57,451 nucleotides of DNA from IMG/VR virus record IMGVR_UViG_3300027637_000001, positions 1-57,451 of that record; one strand, given 5' to 3'. Both the position numbers and the translations under genes were made by a program. This DNA is from a virus. Shown here piece by piece: positions 7,060 through 13,275 of this stretch (the stretch's first letter is position 1; each line of letters opens with the position of its first letter). The notes beneath the pieces were generated by a model that searched no databases, was not told the DNA's origin, and saw only the letters and a program-made list of their open reading frames with translations.

Positions 7060-7252
7060 GGTTCTCCTGGGGTGGTTCGGTGGTGGATAGATCGACGGGG
7101 TAGCGGCAGCGGACCGCTCCCGGTGCGCCGAGGTCGCCGGCCACGGCGTGAGCCTTGCGGCGCCAGTCCATGGCCACGCGGCCGCCCTTCGCCGGGCGGG
7201 GGTGGAGCAGCGGGACCAGCTGCTTGCACCCCGGGCAGACGGTCCGGCTCAC
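7019..7252 (-). CDS. Small zinc-ribbon-like protein
   Basis: 77 residues from a GTG at 7252 overlapping the upstream stop (GTGA). CPGC at residues 6-9 and a later Cys in VRCRYP could bind zinc with His residues in the tail (ENHDPHDHD). It overlaps the start of the next gene by 41 bases in another frame, and that gene's Shine-Dalgarno lies within it. Confidence 0.55.
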   Translation of the reverse strand: MSRTVCPGCKQLVPLLHPRPAKGGRVAMDWRRKAHAVAGDLGAPGAVRCRYPVDLSTTEPPQENHDPHDHDARSAAG

Positions 7253-7515
7253 CGGCGGAAGGCGGCGGCGTCCACGCAGGTCGCGTGATGCGGAAGCCGC
7301 AGCGGGACCGTGGACATGAGCGGTGGCTGGGCGTGCACGATCGCCGTCGGCGCCATGGCCGGGTTCGGGTTGGGGACCAGCTCGACGTTGCCCTGGTCGT
7401 CGTCGGGCTCAGCGTCGACCGGCATCGACTTCCCGCCCTCGGTCGTCGCCCAGATGATCGGGGCCTGGCAGCGGGCGCCGCGGCAGTGCTGGACCCGGAA
7501 CGCTGGGTCGGTCAC
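7249..7515 (-). CDS. Small Cys/His protein of a common actinophage type
   Basis: 88 residues from a GTG at 7515 (GTGA overlap). HCRGARCQAPIIWATTEGGKSMPVDAEP near the start and HHATCVDAAAFRR at the end are the typical opening and closing of a small zinc-binding protein seen in many actinophages; CxxxxC plus HHxxC would be the ligands. Function unknown. Confidence 0.72.
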   Translation of the reverse strand: MTDPAFRVQHCRGARCQAPIIWATTEGGKSMPVDAEPDDDQGNVELVPNPNPAMAPTAIVHAQPPLMSTVPLRLPHHATCVDAAAFRR

Positions 7516-7910
7516 AGCGAGCCGCCGGGGCGCTCGTGGGCGATGCGGTCGGCCAGCGGCCACACCTCGGCATAGCCCGACAGCGGGGCGCACGTGGCGA
7601 CGCGCCAGCAGCCCGCCACCGGCCCGCACTCGTGGTGGCACTTCCCGTCGTCCGGGCACTGGCGAGCCGCCCGGGCCGGCGGGAAGTGCCACGCCAGAGC
7701 GTCGGACATCGTCGGGCCGCCGTCGGCGAACGCCTCGCGGGTGGCCTCGTTGAACCGCCATTGGAGGACGGCGTGGTGCCACCAGCGAGCCGGATCGCGC
7801 CGGGTCGGGGCGTCGGTGTTCCAGTTGGCCAGCTCCAGCATCTCGTCGCGGGTGACGACCATGAGGAGCCCGGGCGGGACCCGGTGGCGGGGAAGGGGAG
7901 TCGGGGGCAT
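7512..7910 (-). CDS. Cys-rich putative zinc-binding protein
   Basis: 132 residues. GGAGG lies seven bases before the ATG. Residues about 85-107 (CPDDGKCHHECGPVAGCW, then VATC) hold five Cys and two His in 24 positions, a probable metal site; the first half is helical and Trp-rich (ARWWHHAVLQWRFNEATREAF). No family recognised. Confidence 0.65.
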   Translation of the reverse strand: MPPTPLPRHRVPPGLLMVVTRDEMLELANWNTDAPTRRDPARWWHHAVLQWRFNEATREAFADGGPTMSDALAWHFPPARAARQCPDDGKCHHECGPVAGCWRVATCAPLSGYAEVWPLADRIAHERPGGSL

Positions 7911-7926
7911 GTCGGGGGACCTCCGG

Positions 7927-8136
7927 TCAGTCGTCGTGGGTCAGGGGTGTGATGCGGACCGCCCACGCGCGCAGCTGGGCGGCCAGCTCGGCGGCGGCCG
8001 CGTAGCAATCGTCGGCCGACACGCCGAGGGCCTCGGCCGTGCTGGTGTGCGAGTCGAAGTCGTACGCCTCGACCTGCTCGGCGGCGTCGTCAAGCATCGA
8101 CGCCTTCGCGGCCTGGATCCTCTGGCGGCGCGTCAT
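7927..8136 (-). CDS. Small helical protein, unrecognised
   Basis: 69 residues, MTRRQRIQAAKASMLDDAAEQVEAYDFD at the start, mostly Ala-rich helix. The ATG at 8136 overlaps the upstream stop as ATGA. A longer in-frame start exists but would overlap the upstream gene deeply. Confidence 0.6.
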   Translation of the reverse strand: MTRRQRIQAAKASMLDDAAEQVEAYDFDSHTSTAEALGVSADDCYAAAAELAAQLRAWAVRITPLTHDD

Positions 8137-8363
8137 CGCCACTGCACCTCCAGCGTCCACGTGTCGACGTCAGCGTGGCGCCACCGCCACCGCTCGACCT
8201 CGGCGTAGTCGCGGATCGCCAGGGCCTGCGTCGCCGACATCGTCGAGCGCAGCGGGCCGGCCGGGGTGTCGGCGAGGTCGGTGACGGTCTCGACCGTGAA
8301 CCCGAGCCACGTGGTCCGGTGGGTGGTCGACCGGATGACGTGGGCGGCGGTGTCCCAGGTCAC
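8133..8363 (-). CDS. Small protein, unrecognised
   Basis: 76 residues from the GTG at 8363, which overlaps the upstream stop as GTGA, the junction style of this operon; an in-frame GTG at 8372 is the alternative. Contains THRTTWLGFTVETVTDLAD and a Trp-rich tail (ERWRWRHADVDTWTLEVQW). Function unknown. Confidence 0.6.
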   Translation of the reverse strand: MTWDTAAHVIRSTTHRTTWLGFTVETVTDLADTPAGPLRSTMSATQALAIRDYAEVERWRWRHADVDTWTLEVQWR

Positions 8364-8515
8364 CACAGCCACACGATCAGACGGCCGACCACCGAGGCCA
8401 CCGAGCAGACGGTGGCGACGGCCGATAGCACCAGGCCGCGGCGGATCGCTCGGCGCTGGGCGGCGAGGTCACGGCGAAGGTCGGTCACGTCGTCAGCCAG
8501 GGAACGCCCGGTCAT
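8360..8515 (-). CDS. Small single-span membrane protein
   Basis: 51 residues. A charged helix (SLADDVTDLRRDLAAQRRAIRRG) is followed by a hydrophobic span from residue 28 to the end (LVLSAVATVCSVASVVG, then LIVWLW), so it is probably tail-anchored. ATG at 8515 overlaps the HNH gene stop (ATGA) and the stop overlaps the next GTG. Confidence 0.6.
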   Translation of the reverse strand: MTGRSLADDVTDLRRDLAAQRRAIRRGLVLSAVATVCSVASVVGRLIVWLW

Positions 8516-8997
8516 CGGACGTGCACCCGCTGGAGATCATCGGCGGGGGCGGGCCCGTCGACTGGGGCGCCGTCGTGCCACACCTCGACGACCCCGTGGA
8601 ACGCCAGGCGCCGCCACGCCTCCGATAGCCACCCGCCCATCGGGACCACCAGGCCCAGCGCCACGGCGTCGGCCCGGTCCATCGGCTCCACCCCGTCGTT
8701 GTGCCCAGCGCACAGCGTCAGCAGGTTGACCGGCAGGTACGGGCCGCCCTGGCCGTCCTTCCACAGATGGTGCACCGTCAACGGCCCCAGGCAGTCGCCG
8801 AGCAGCGACCCGGCCAGGCGGCACCGGCCGCCGTCCCGGGCGAACACCGCCCCGCGGATCTCGGCCCGCTCGTCCCGGACAGCAACCCGGCGCTCAGACA
8901 CCGAGTTGATGCGCTTGTGTCGGCGGGGGCCGGCGCCACGGTCGAGCCCCGTCCGGCGCCGCGGGCCCGGCCCCGGCGTCAGCCGTCCCGGCCTCAC
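8512..8997 (-). CDS. HNH endonuclease-like protein
   Basis: 161 residues from a GTG at 8997 overlapping the upstream stop. After a basic Arg/Gly-rich head, FARDGGRCRLAGSLLG and LTVHHLWKDG, then NLLTLCAGHNDGVE give the beta-beta-alpha-metal pattern (HH...N...H) of HNH nucleases. The C-terminal 50 residues are a separate small domain (GGWLSEAWRRLAFHGVVEVWHDG). It may act at replication or packaging; no terminase is adjacent. Confidence 0.8.
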   Translation of the reverse strand: MRPGRLTPGPGPRRRTGLDRGAGPRRHKRINSVSERRVAVRDERAEIRGAVFARDGGRCRLAGSLLGDCLGPLTVHHLWKDGQGGPYLPVNLLTLCAGHNDGVEPMDRADAVALGLVVPMGGWLSEAWRRLAFHGVVEVWHDGAPVDGPAPADDLQRVHVR

Positions 8998-9620
8998 AGC
9001 TTCTCCAGGATCAGGAGCGACGAATAGTTCCGGCGGGCATGCACCTGTCGGCGGCCCGGAGGCTGCGGGCGGACCGGGCGCACCAGGTGGAACATGTCGA
9101 CCAGGCGAGCCCGGCGCCTGGTCATCCCCGCGGCCTCGTGGACGTAGCCCTCGGCGTGGGCGGCGAACTCGCGGGTCTGCCAGCGCACCTGGCCCGAGCA
9201 CACCTGGTCCTGGCACTTGACCCACAGCAGCCCGCCCCGGCGGCGGCCCTCCCGGCCGCGCAGCAGGCGGAGCCCCTCGTCGATCCCGTCGCGCAACAGC
9301 TGGTGCTTCTCCTGCCAGGACATCACCTCGTTGATGCCGTAGCGCTCGTCGAAGTCGCCGAGGTCCGGGGTGCCGTTCAGCCGGTAGGGGCCGTCGAAGC
9401 ACACGACGTCGAAGCTCGACGGCGGCAGGCCCGTGGCCCGGAAGTCGGTCGGCGGCGTGATCTTGGTGAGGTCCGGTGGGGCGCCCTTGCGCCACCACGC
9501 GCCCCGCCCGTAGGTCAGGTCCACGACCCGGTCGGCTTCCCGGAGGTAGCCGAGCCGGGTCGCGGCGTGGACCAGGTCGACGTTCGTGCCGGTGACGATC
9601 GCCGGGACGTCGCCGGTCAC
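8994..9620 (-). CDS. SAM-dependent DNA methyltransferase-like protein
   Basis: 208 residues from a GTG at 9620 (GTGA overlap). VVDLTYGRGAWW resembles the SAM-binding motif I (DxxxGxG), and SFDVVCFDGPYRLNG resembles motif IV, where N4-cytosine/N6-adenine methylases carry DPPY; here it reads DGPY. LLWVKCQDQ follows. This pattern is known in actinophage proteins called DNA methylases. It may protect phage DNA from restriction; the DGPY change makes activity uncertain. Confidence 0.68.
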   Translation of the reverse strand: MTGDVPAIVTGTNVDLVHAATRLGYLREADRVVDLTYGRGAWWRKGAPPDLTKITPPTDFRATGLPPSSFDVVCFDGPYRLNGTPDLGDFDERYGINEVMSWQEKHQLLRDGIDEGLRLLRGREGRRRGGLLWVKCQDQVCSGQVRWQTREFAAHAEGYVHEAAGMTRRRARLVDMFHLVRPVRPQPPGRRQVHARRNYSSLLILEKL

Positions 9621-9778
9621 GACGCCTCGCAACACGGGTGGGGGCCGGGCGCTCGGCCCGACCCGGCGCACAGCGGGCACTCAACCTCTCCGCCGCCCTC
9701 GCTGCGCATCTGGCGTACGACGCGACTTCCCCGGCAGAGCCGGCACGGATGGCCCAGCAGGCAGGTGTCGGTGGTCAC
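9617..9778 (-). CDS. Tiny zinc-finger protein, DnaJ-like Cys pairs
   Basis: 53 residues from a GTG at 9778 (GTGA overlap). CRLCRGSR and CPLCAGSG are two CxxCxGxx units as in the DnaJ zinc domain, plus CC near the C-terminus (HPCCEAS). The end of this gene and of the next upstream gene share the same 15 bases at their junctions. Confidence 0.65.
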   Translation of the reverse strand: MTTDTCLLGHPCRLCRGSRVVRQMRSEGGGEVECPLCAGSGRAPGPHPCCEAS

Positions 9779-10107
9779 GACGCCTCGACCGAGCACGGGG
9801 GCTGGAGGTTCTCGACCAGCCACGCCTCGGCGTTGTCCATGGCGTGCTGGACGAGGCGGCCGGCGACGTCGTGGCCGCCGTAGCCCTCGGTCGGAGCCCA
9901 GCCCGCCAGGTAGTCGAACACGGTGCGGTCGACCTCGCCGGAGCGGAACAGGACTGTGGTGACGATCTGGGCGCCGCGGGTCTGGTGCTCGTCGCTCCAG
10001 ACGCCGAGCACGGCCACCATGACGTCGGCGATGTCGGGCCGGTCGAGGATCCGCACGGACCGGAAGGCCGGGTTACCGCTGGGGGTGTCGGTGAGCATGG
10101 CCGTCAC
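9775..10107 (-). CDS. Unrecognised 110-residue protein
   Basis: Starts VTAMLTDTPSGNPAF from a GTG at 10107 (GTGA overlap), or MLTDT from the ATG at 10098; the second would carry the LTDT opening used by leaderless genes here. Core IADVMVAVLGVWSDEHQTRGAQIVTTVLFRSGEVDRTVFDYLAGWAP looks like a compact alpha/beta fold. Function unknown. Confidence 0.62.
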   Translation of the reverse strand: MTAMLTDTPSGNPAFRSVRILDRPDIADVMVAVLGVWSDEHQTRGAQIVTTVLFRSGEVDRTVFDYLAGWAPTEGYGGHDVAGRLVQHAMDNAEAWLVENLQPPCSVEAS

Positions 10108-10322
10108 GCCACCACGTCGGAGGGGCCGACCCAGTAGGTGCGGACCCCGTCCTCGCGGTACTTCTTGGGGGCCTTGATCGGCTCCAGCTCGTACCAGCCG
10201 TCACCCGCTTCGCTCATGTAGCTCGGGGTGGCGGGCCGGAGGACCCGGAAGGTGCCGACCTTGCGGTACTGGACGACCGTGCCGGCGGCCAGGGCGTTCT
10301 CGGTGGTGTCGGTGATCTCCAT
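10104..10322 (-). CDS. Small protein with leaderless start (MEITDT class)
   Basis: 72 residues, MEITDTTENALAAGTVVQYRK at the start, beta-rich (FRVLRPATPSYM, GWYELEPIK). ATG at 10322 is seven bases after the -10 TAACAT and no Shine-Dalgarno is present; the opening matches that of 49602-49880. Function unknown. Confidence 0.7.
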   Translation of the reverse strand: MEITDTTENALAAGTVVQYRKVGTFRVLRPATPSYMSEAGDGWYELEPIKAPKKYREDGVRTYWVGPSDVVA

Positions 10323-10329
10323 GAGCGTC

Positions 10330-10370
10330 ATGTTACCGCGCTCACCCGTCATGTGCAAGCGCGGTAACGG
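10330..10370 (-). promoter_or_regulatory. Leaderless promoter with twin operators
   Basis: Minus strand: -35 TTGCAC (10353-10358), 17-base spacer, -10 TAACAT (10330-10335), seven bases to ATG (10320-10322). GTTACCGCG lies just upstream of the -35 and GAGCGCGG ends the spacer. The stop of the upstream gene frame (10342-10344) is inside. Confidence 0.78.
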
Positions 10371-10607
10371 CCGGGTGGTCGGTCACGGCCCACCCACAGA
10401 ACGAGCAGAACCGGTCGGCGTCGGGTCGGGTGGGATCCACCCACGAGAGGGACGCGGTGCAATTCCCCACCGGCACCCGGGGCCCGCCATCCGAACGGCC
10501 CAGGCCCTGGGCTCCCAAGCCACGCTTCCACGCGGCGGCAGCGGCAGCGGATGCCACAGCACCCCGCCCGCCTCCGTCACGACCAGCACCCCCAGGCGCT
10601 CGCCCAT
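10342..10607 (-). pseudogene. Small gene apparently split by a frameshift
   Basis: The ATG at 10607 overlaps the upstream stop (TGATG) and the first about 24 codons (MGERLGVLVVTEAGGVLWHP) have G/C at nearly every third position. From about 10540 that frame loses the bias, and the frame ending at 10342 gains it, encoding VPVGNCTASLSWVDPTRPD and FCSFCGWAVTDH, a plausible zinc site. One inserted or deleted base would join them. Alternatives are two overlapping genes (10383-10607, and a GTG near 10555 to 10342) or a recoded frame. Confidence 0.5.
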
Positions 10608-11137
10608 CAGAACGGGGCATCGCCGGTCGCCCGATGCTGGCCGGCCACCGCCGCTTCCAACGTCTCCCGCGACAACTGGAGCTGCTCATGGGATCGCGCC
10701 GGGCCCGACGACTGCACGACCGGCGGGCGCTGACGGTGATGCACCAGCGGCGGCACGCACCCCTTGGGGCACGCCTTCACCCACCACTGATGCCGGGCGT
10801 CCGTGCCCATGTCCAGCCACCCCGAGTCCAGGCACGTCAGACACTCCACCGTCCCCTCGGGCGACGCCTCCCGCATCACCCGGTGCCGGCGCCTGTTCGC
10901 GGAGATCACCGCCGCCCGGAACTGCGCCACCGTCGGGAACCGATCCACCTTCTCGTCGAGCAGGATCAGGTCCAGGCCGGCCACGACGTCCTCGATCGCG
11001 CACCCGCCGATCCCGGCCCGCCACAGCATCATCATCCCGTCGACCGTGGTCTCGTCGTCCAGCGGCCGGTTGTAGTTCAGCGACAGCGTCGCCAGCACCT
11101 TGGCGATGTCGGCGTCGGTCACGTTCGACTCGCTCAC
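10607..11137 (-). CDS. Replication-module protein with zinc site, possible helicase loader
   Basis: 176 residues from a GTG at 11137 overlapping the initiator stop. An N-terminal helical half (DIAKVLATLSLNYNRPLDDETTVD, then DLILLDEKVDRFPTVAQFRAAV) precedes CLTCLDSGWLDMG and ACPKGC, a four-Cys zinc site. Similar proteins often follow the initiator in actinophages, so a loader or primase-helper role is plausible but not shown. Confidence 0.6.
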   Translation of the reverse strand: MSESNVTDADIAKVLATLSLNYNRPLDDETTVDGMMMLWRAGIGGCAIEDVVAGLDLILLDEKVDRFPTVAQFRAAVISANRRRHRVMREASPEGTVECLTCLDSGWLDMGTDARHQWWVKACPKGCVPPLVHHRQRPPVVQSSGPARSHEQLQLSRETLEAAVAGQHRATGDAPF

Positions 11138-12027
11138 TGCCCCGACCCCAACGCCCGACGGGCCGCGCCCGATCCCAGCGCCTGCTGGCCGCCGGCCGCC
11201 CGCTCCTGGAGCAGCCCGAGCCCGGCCCCCATCCGACCACCAGCGTTCGCTGGGCGGGACGGACCGGGAAGCGGATCATCCTCCCACCGACCGGCATTGA
11301 GCCAGCCCTCGGGGTACTTCGTGAAGTCCGGCTTGCGGTTCGGGTCGTCCCGGTAGCGCTCGGCCCCGGCGATGATGTCGGCGGCGTTCGCGCGGCGGAT
11401 CGCGCGGTCCCAGGCCTTGCGCGCCGCCACCTTCCCGGTCTTGAGCGGGTACACCCGCCAGAAGGCGTCGAACCCGATCAGCGTGAGGGGCTCCTCTCTG
11501 GCCGCCGGAGGCGACTCCGGGCCCATCAACGTGAGTTGGTCGCGAGAGTTAGAGACAGGGGTTGGGTTTTCCTTGGGATCTACCTTGGGTTCTAGATCGC
11601 CCGCGCCGTGTGCGCGGGCCTCGCGCAGGGTGCGCGGGTCACCCGCGCCGTGTGCGCGGGCCAGGCGGGCGTCGGGGGCACCCTCGGGAGAGGCCGTCGG
11701 GTAGGCCCGGCGCCCTGGTTCGTAGACCGCCGGGCGGCCGTCGGGCATCACGAGAGCGAAGCGGCGGGCCCGGGTTGCGCTCTGGGCGTCGTCCCGCGAC
11801 CGGCCGTCGTCGAGGACCACGAGCAGCTCATGCTCGACCAGTTCGGCGAGGGCTCGGCGAACGGCGCCTTCAGAGAGCCGGGCCTTCTGGGCGATGGTGC
11901 GGACTCGCATCCACAGCTCGTAGCCGTTCTGGTCGTTGGCGCTGTCGGCGAGGGCCAGGTGGACCTGGAACGCGGCACCGGTGACGGGGGAGTGCCGGAA
12001 CACCCAGCCGATGGCCTCGGCGCTCAT
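11134..12027 (-). CDS. Replication initiation protein, winged-helix/DnaD-like
   Basis: 297 residues. Residues 1-110 (GWVFRHSPVTGAAFQVHLALAD, TIAQKARLSEGAVRRALAELVEHELLVVLDDGR) form a winged helix as in phage initiators. The middle is low-complexity with two RAHGAGD units encoded by iterated DNA. Residues 205-270 (FDAFWRVYPLKTGKVAARKAW, KYPEGWLNAGRWED) match the C-terminal domain common in phage O-like initiators. It should bind the origin and recruit the helicase. A 17-residue leader ORF with a strong ribosome site overlaps its start (ATGA), suggesting coupled translation. Confidence 0.8.
   Translation of the reverse strand: MSAEAIGWVFRHSPVTGAAFQVHLALADSANDQNGYELWMRVRTIAQKARLSEGAVRRALAELVEHELLVVLDDGRSRDDAQSATRARRFALVMPDGRPAVYEPGRRAYPTASPEGAPDARLARAHGAGDPRTLREARAHGAGDLEPKVDPKENPTPVSNSRDQLTLMGPESPPAAREEPLTLIGFDAFWRVYPLKTGKVAARKAWDRAIRRANAADIIAGAERYRDDPNRKPDFTKYPEGWLNAGRWEDDPLPGPSRPANAGGRMGAGLGLLQERAAGGQQALGSGAARRALGSGQ
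11542..11663. other. Candidate replication origin inside the initiator gene
   Basis: GTGCGCGGG occurs three times at 11610-11618, 11630-11638 and 11652-11660 (20 and 22 bases apart). The first and third lie in longer 20-base identical units beginning CCCGCGCC. Beside them, 11542-11598 is clearly richer in A/T (runs such as GGTTTTCC and TCTAGATC) than the surrounding DNA. Iterons plus an AT-rich stretch inside the initiator gene is the lambda-type origin layout. Confidence 0.5.
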
Positions 12028-12077
12028 CGGGATGGACCGCCGGGGTGGACTGCGGTAACGTTGGCCTCGTTGGGCAT
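12024..12077 (-). CDS. Leader peptide ORF before the initiator
   Basis: 17 codons (MPNEANVTAVHPGGPSR) with an ideal AAGGAGG ten bases upstream, ending so that its TGA overlaps the initiator ATG (ATGA). Codons 6-9 read through GTTACCGCAG, a regulon-like motif. It is probably a translational coupler. A bound regulator could also block elongation here; that is inference. Confidence 0.5.
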   Translation of the reverse strand: MPNEANVTAVHPGGPSR

Positions 12078-12101
12078 GGAGTCGTGACCTCCTTGTTCTG
12101 G

Positions 12102-12128
12102 AAGGGTCGGCCGTGGGGGCCGGCCCTT
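12102..12128. terminator. Hairpin between divergent promoters and the initiator
   Basis: AAGGGTCGGCC (12102-12112) pairs with GGCCGGCCCTT (12118-12128) with one G-T pair and a five-base loop. It lies in the predicted 5' leader of the minus-strand initiator transcript, so it may be an attenuator rather than a simple end. Confidence 0.45.
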
Positions 12129-12146
12129 CTCGCGTCTGGGGGCCGC

Positions 12147-12175
12147 ACCCTACGCCATCCGTGACCGCGGTGCCA
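12147..12175 (-). promoter_or_regulatory. Leftward promoter of the replication operon
   Basis: Minus strand: -35 TGGCAC (12170-12175), 17-base spacer, -10 TAGGGT (12147-12152). The spacer starts in ACCGCGGTCAC, a degenerate operator. Its -35 lies next to the -35 of the rightward promoter, so one bound regulator could affect both. Confidence 0.45.
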
Positions 12176-12206
12176 CGTTGCACACCAGCGTGTTCCGCGG
12201 TAACGT
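12161..12206 (+). promoter_or_regulatory. Rightward promoter of the Gam-RecT operon with operators
   Basis: -35 TTGCAC (12178-12183), 17-base spacer, -10 TAACGT (12201-12206). TTCCGCGG ends the spacer and a variant GTGACCGCGG (12161-12170) lies upstream. The start codon is 30 bases further with an AGGAGG site, so this member is not leaderless. Confidence 0.72.
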
Positions 12207-12235
12207 GCGGGTTCCCCACGACCCAGGAGGTCACG

Positions 12236-12964
12236 ATGTCCGACACCATCCCCACCCGCCCCGACGAGTCGATCGCCGAGCCCCTCGACGACGAGACGGC
12301 CGTCACGCTCATGGAGCTGATCGACGACACGCCGGTGGAACACCTGCTCGACGCGTGGCTGGAGGCCTCGCTGGCCGAGGTCGGCGACGAGCCCGAGGAC
12401 CAGGAGCAGGTCGACCGGCTGCTCTGGGTGCTGCGCCGCCTGCGTCAGCGCCGCGCCGAGGTCCTGGCCACCGGTCAGCGCCGGGTCGACCTGATCACGC
12501 ACTGGGCGACCGGTGAGATCGACAAGCTCGACGGCCGGGCGGCGCACATCGAGCGGACGCTGGAGAACTGGGCGCACGCCGAGCGCGAGCGCACCGGCCG
12601 CCAGACGGTCAAACTCCCGGCGGGGAACCTGGAGATCCGGGCCCGGCGCGAGCGGGTCGTGGTCCTCGACCCGAAGTCCGACGCCACCGTGGCCGCCGTC
12701 GGTGCGCTGGTCCCCGAGGCGGTGAAGACCACCCACGAGGTCCAGGGCAGCCAGGTGAAGGCGGTCGCGGTGGCCGACACGGTCGACGCCACGAACTGGG
12801 CCGCGGCGCAGGGCATCGAGATCCCGGAGGGCTACCAGGCACGGCGGGCGATCGTCGCCGACGACGGGGACGATCCGTCGTACTCGGTAGTGCCGGCCGT
12901 CGTGTACCTGGTCCCGGTCGAGGGCCGCGACGGGTTCACGTTCAAGGCGGTGACGGACCGGTGA
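12236..12964 (+). CDS. Gam-like host nuclease inhibitor
   Basis: 242 residues. After an acidic head, two long helices (QEQVDRLLWVLRRLRQRRAEV and RRVDLITHWATGEIDKLDGRAAHIE) lead to TLENWAHAERERTGRQTVKLPAGNLEIRARRERV: the coiled-coil arm and the KTLKLPxGxL-type hairpin of Mu Gam/host-nuclease-inhibitor proteins. Such proteins coat double-stranded ends and block RecBCD/AddAB-type nucleases. ATG at 12236 has CAGGAGG eight bases upstream. It sits in the same operon as a RecT-like protein, as expected for a recombination module. Confidence 0.8.
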   Translation: MSDTIPTRPDESIAEPLDDETAVTLMELIDDTPVEHLLDAWLEASLAEVGDEPEDQEQVDRLLWVLRRLRQRRAEVLATGQRRVDLITHWATGEIDKLDGRAAHIERTLENWAHAERERTGRQTVKLPAGNLEIRARRERVVVLDPKSDATVAAVGALVPEAVKTTHEVQGSQVKAVAVADTVDATNWAAAQGIEIPEGYQARRAIVADDGDDPSYSVVPAVVYLVPVEGRDGFTFKAVTDR

Positions 12965-13275
12965 GCGACTTCGCCAACCCGGAGCCCCCGGCGGCCGTCA
13001 GGTGGATCCCATCGGACGGGTCGATGTCGCCCGTCGCCGCTCGGGAAGTCGAGCAGGACGAGGCCGAGCACGACCTGGTCATGGACCAGATCCGGGCCGA
13101 GGCCAACGAGCTGGCCGCCGTCGAGGCGCACCGGAAGATCCTCCGGGCCGCCGAGCAGGACGAGGCGCGGGCCCGGGCGTTCCAGCAGCGGGTCATCGGC
13201 TGGGCGTACGTGCTGCTCGTGGGCCTGCTCGCCGTGGTCTTCTGGATCCTCGTCCAGGTCGCGGTCGAGCTGTGA
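12961..13275 (+). CDS. Small membrane protein carrying the 46-base repeat
   Basis: 104 residues from a GTG overlapping the gam-like stop (GTGA). An acidic coiled helix (REVEQDEAEHDLVMDQIRAEANELAAVEAHRK) precedes a C-terminal transmembrane span (VIGWAYVLLVGLLAVVFWILV). Residues 10-25 come from the 46-base repeat read on the strand opposite to the SGNH reading. Its role between Gam and RecT is unknown. Confidence 0.7.
   Translation: MSDFANPEPPAAVRWIPSDGSMSPVAAREVEQDEAEHDLVMDQIRAEANELAAVEAHRKILRAAEQDEARARAFQQRVIGWAYVLLVGLLAVVFWILVQVAVEL
12988..13033. repeat. 46-base exact direct repeat, copy 2
   Basis: Identical to 76-121. Here it lies in the 5' part of a plus-strand membrane-protein gene. Read on the minus strand it still spells the SGNH block V (GDIDPSDGIHLTAAG), which makes this copy look like a captured fragment of an SGNH gene. 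Confidence 0.97.

Noticed and set aside
76-13033. 46-base repeat as an attachment-site core or diversity-generating retroelement template
   Set aside because: No integrase is in the window and the repeat lies inside two reading frames; there is no reverse transcriptase and no adenine-specific variation, since the copies are identical.
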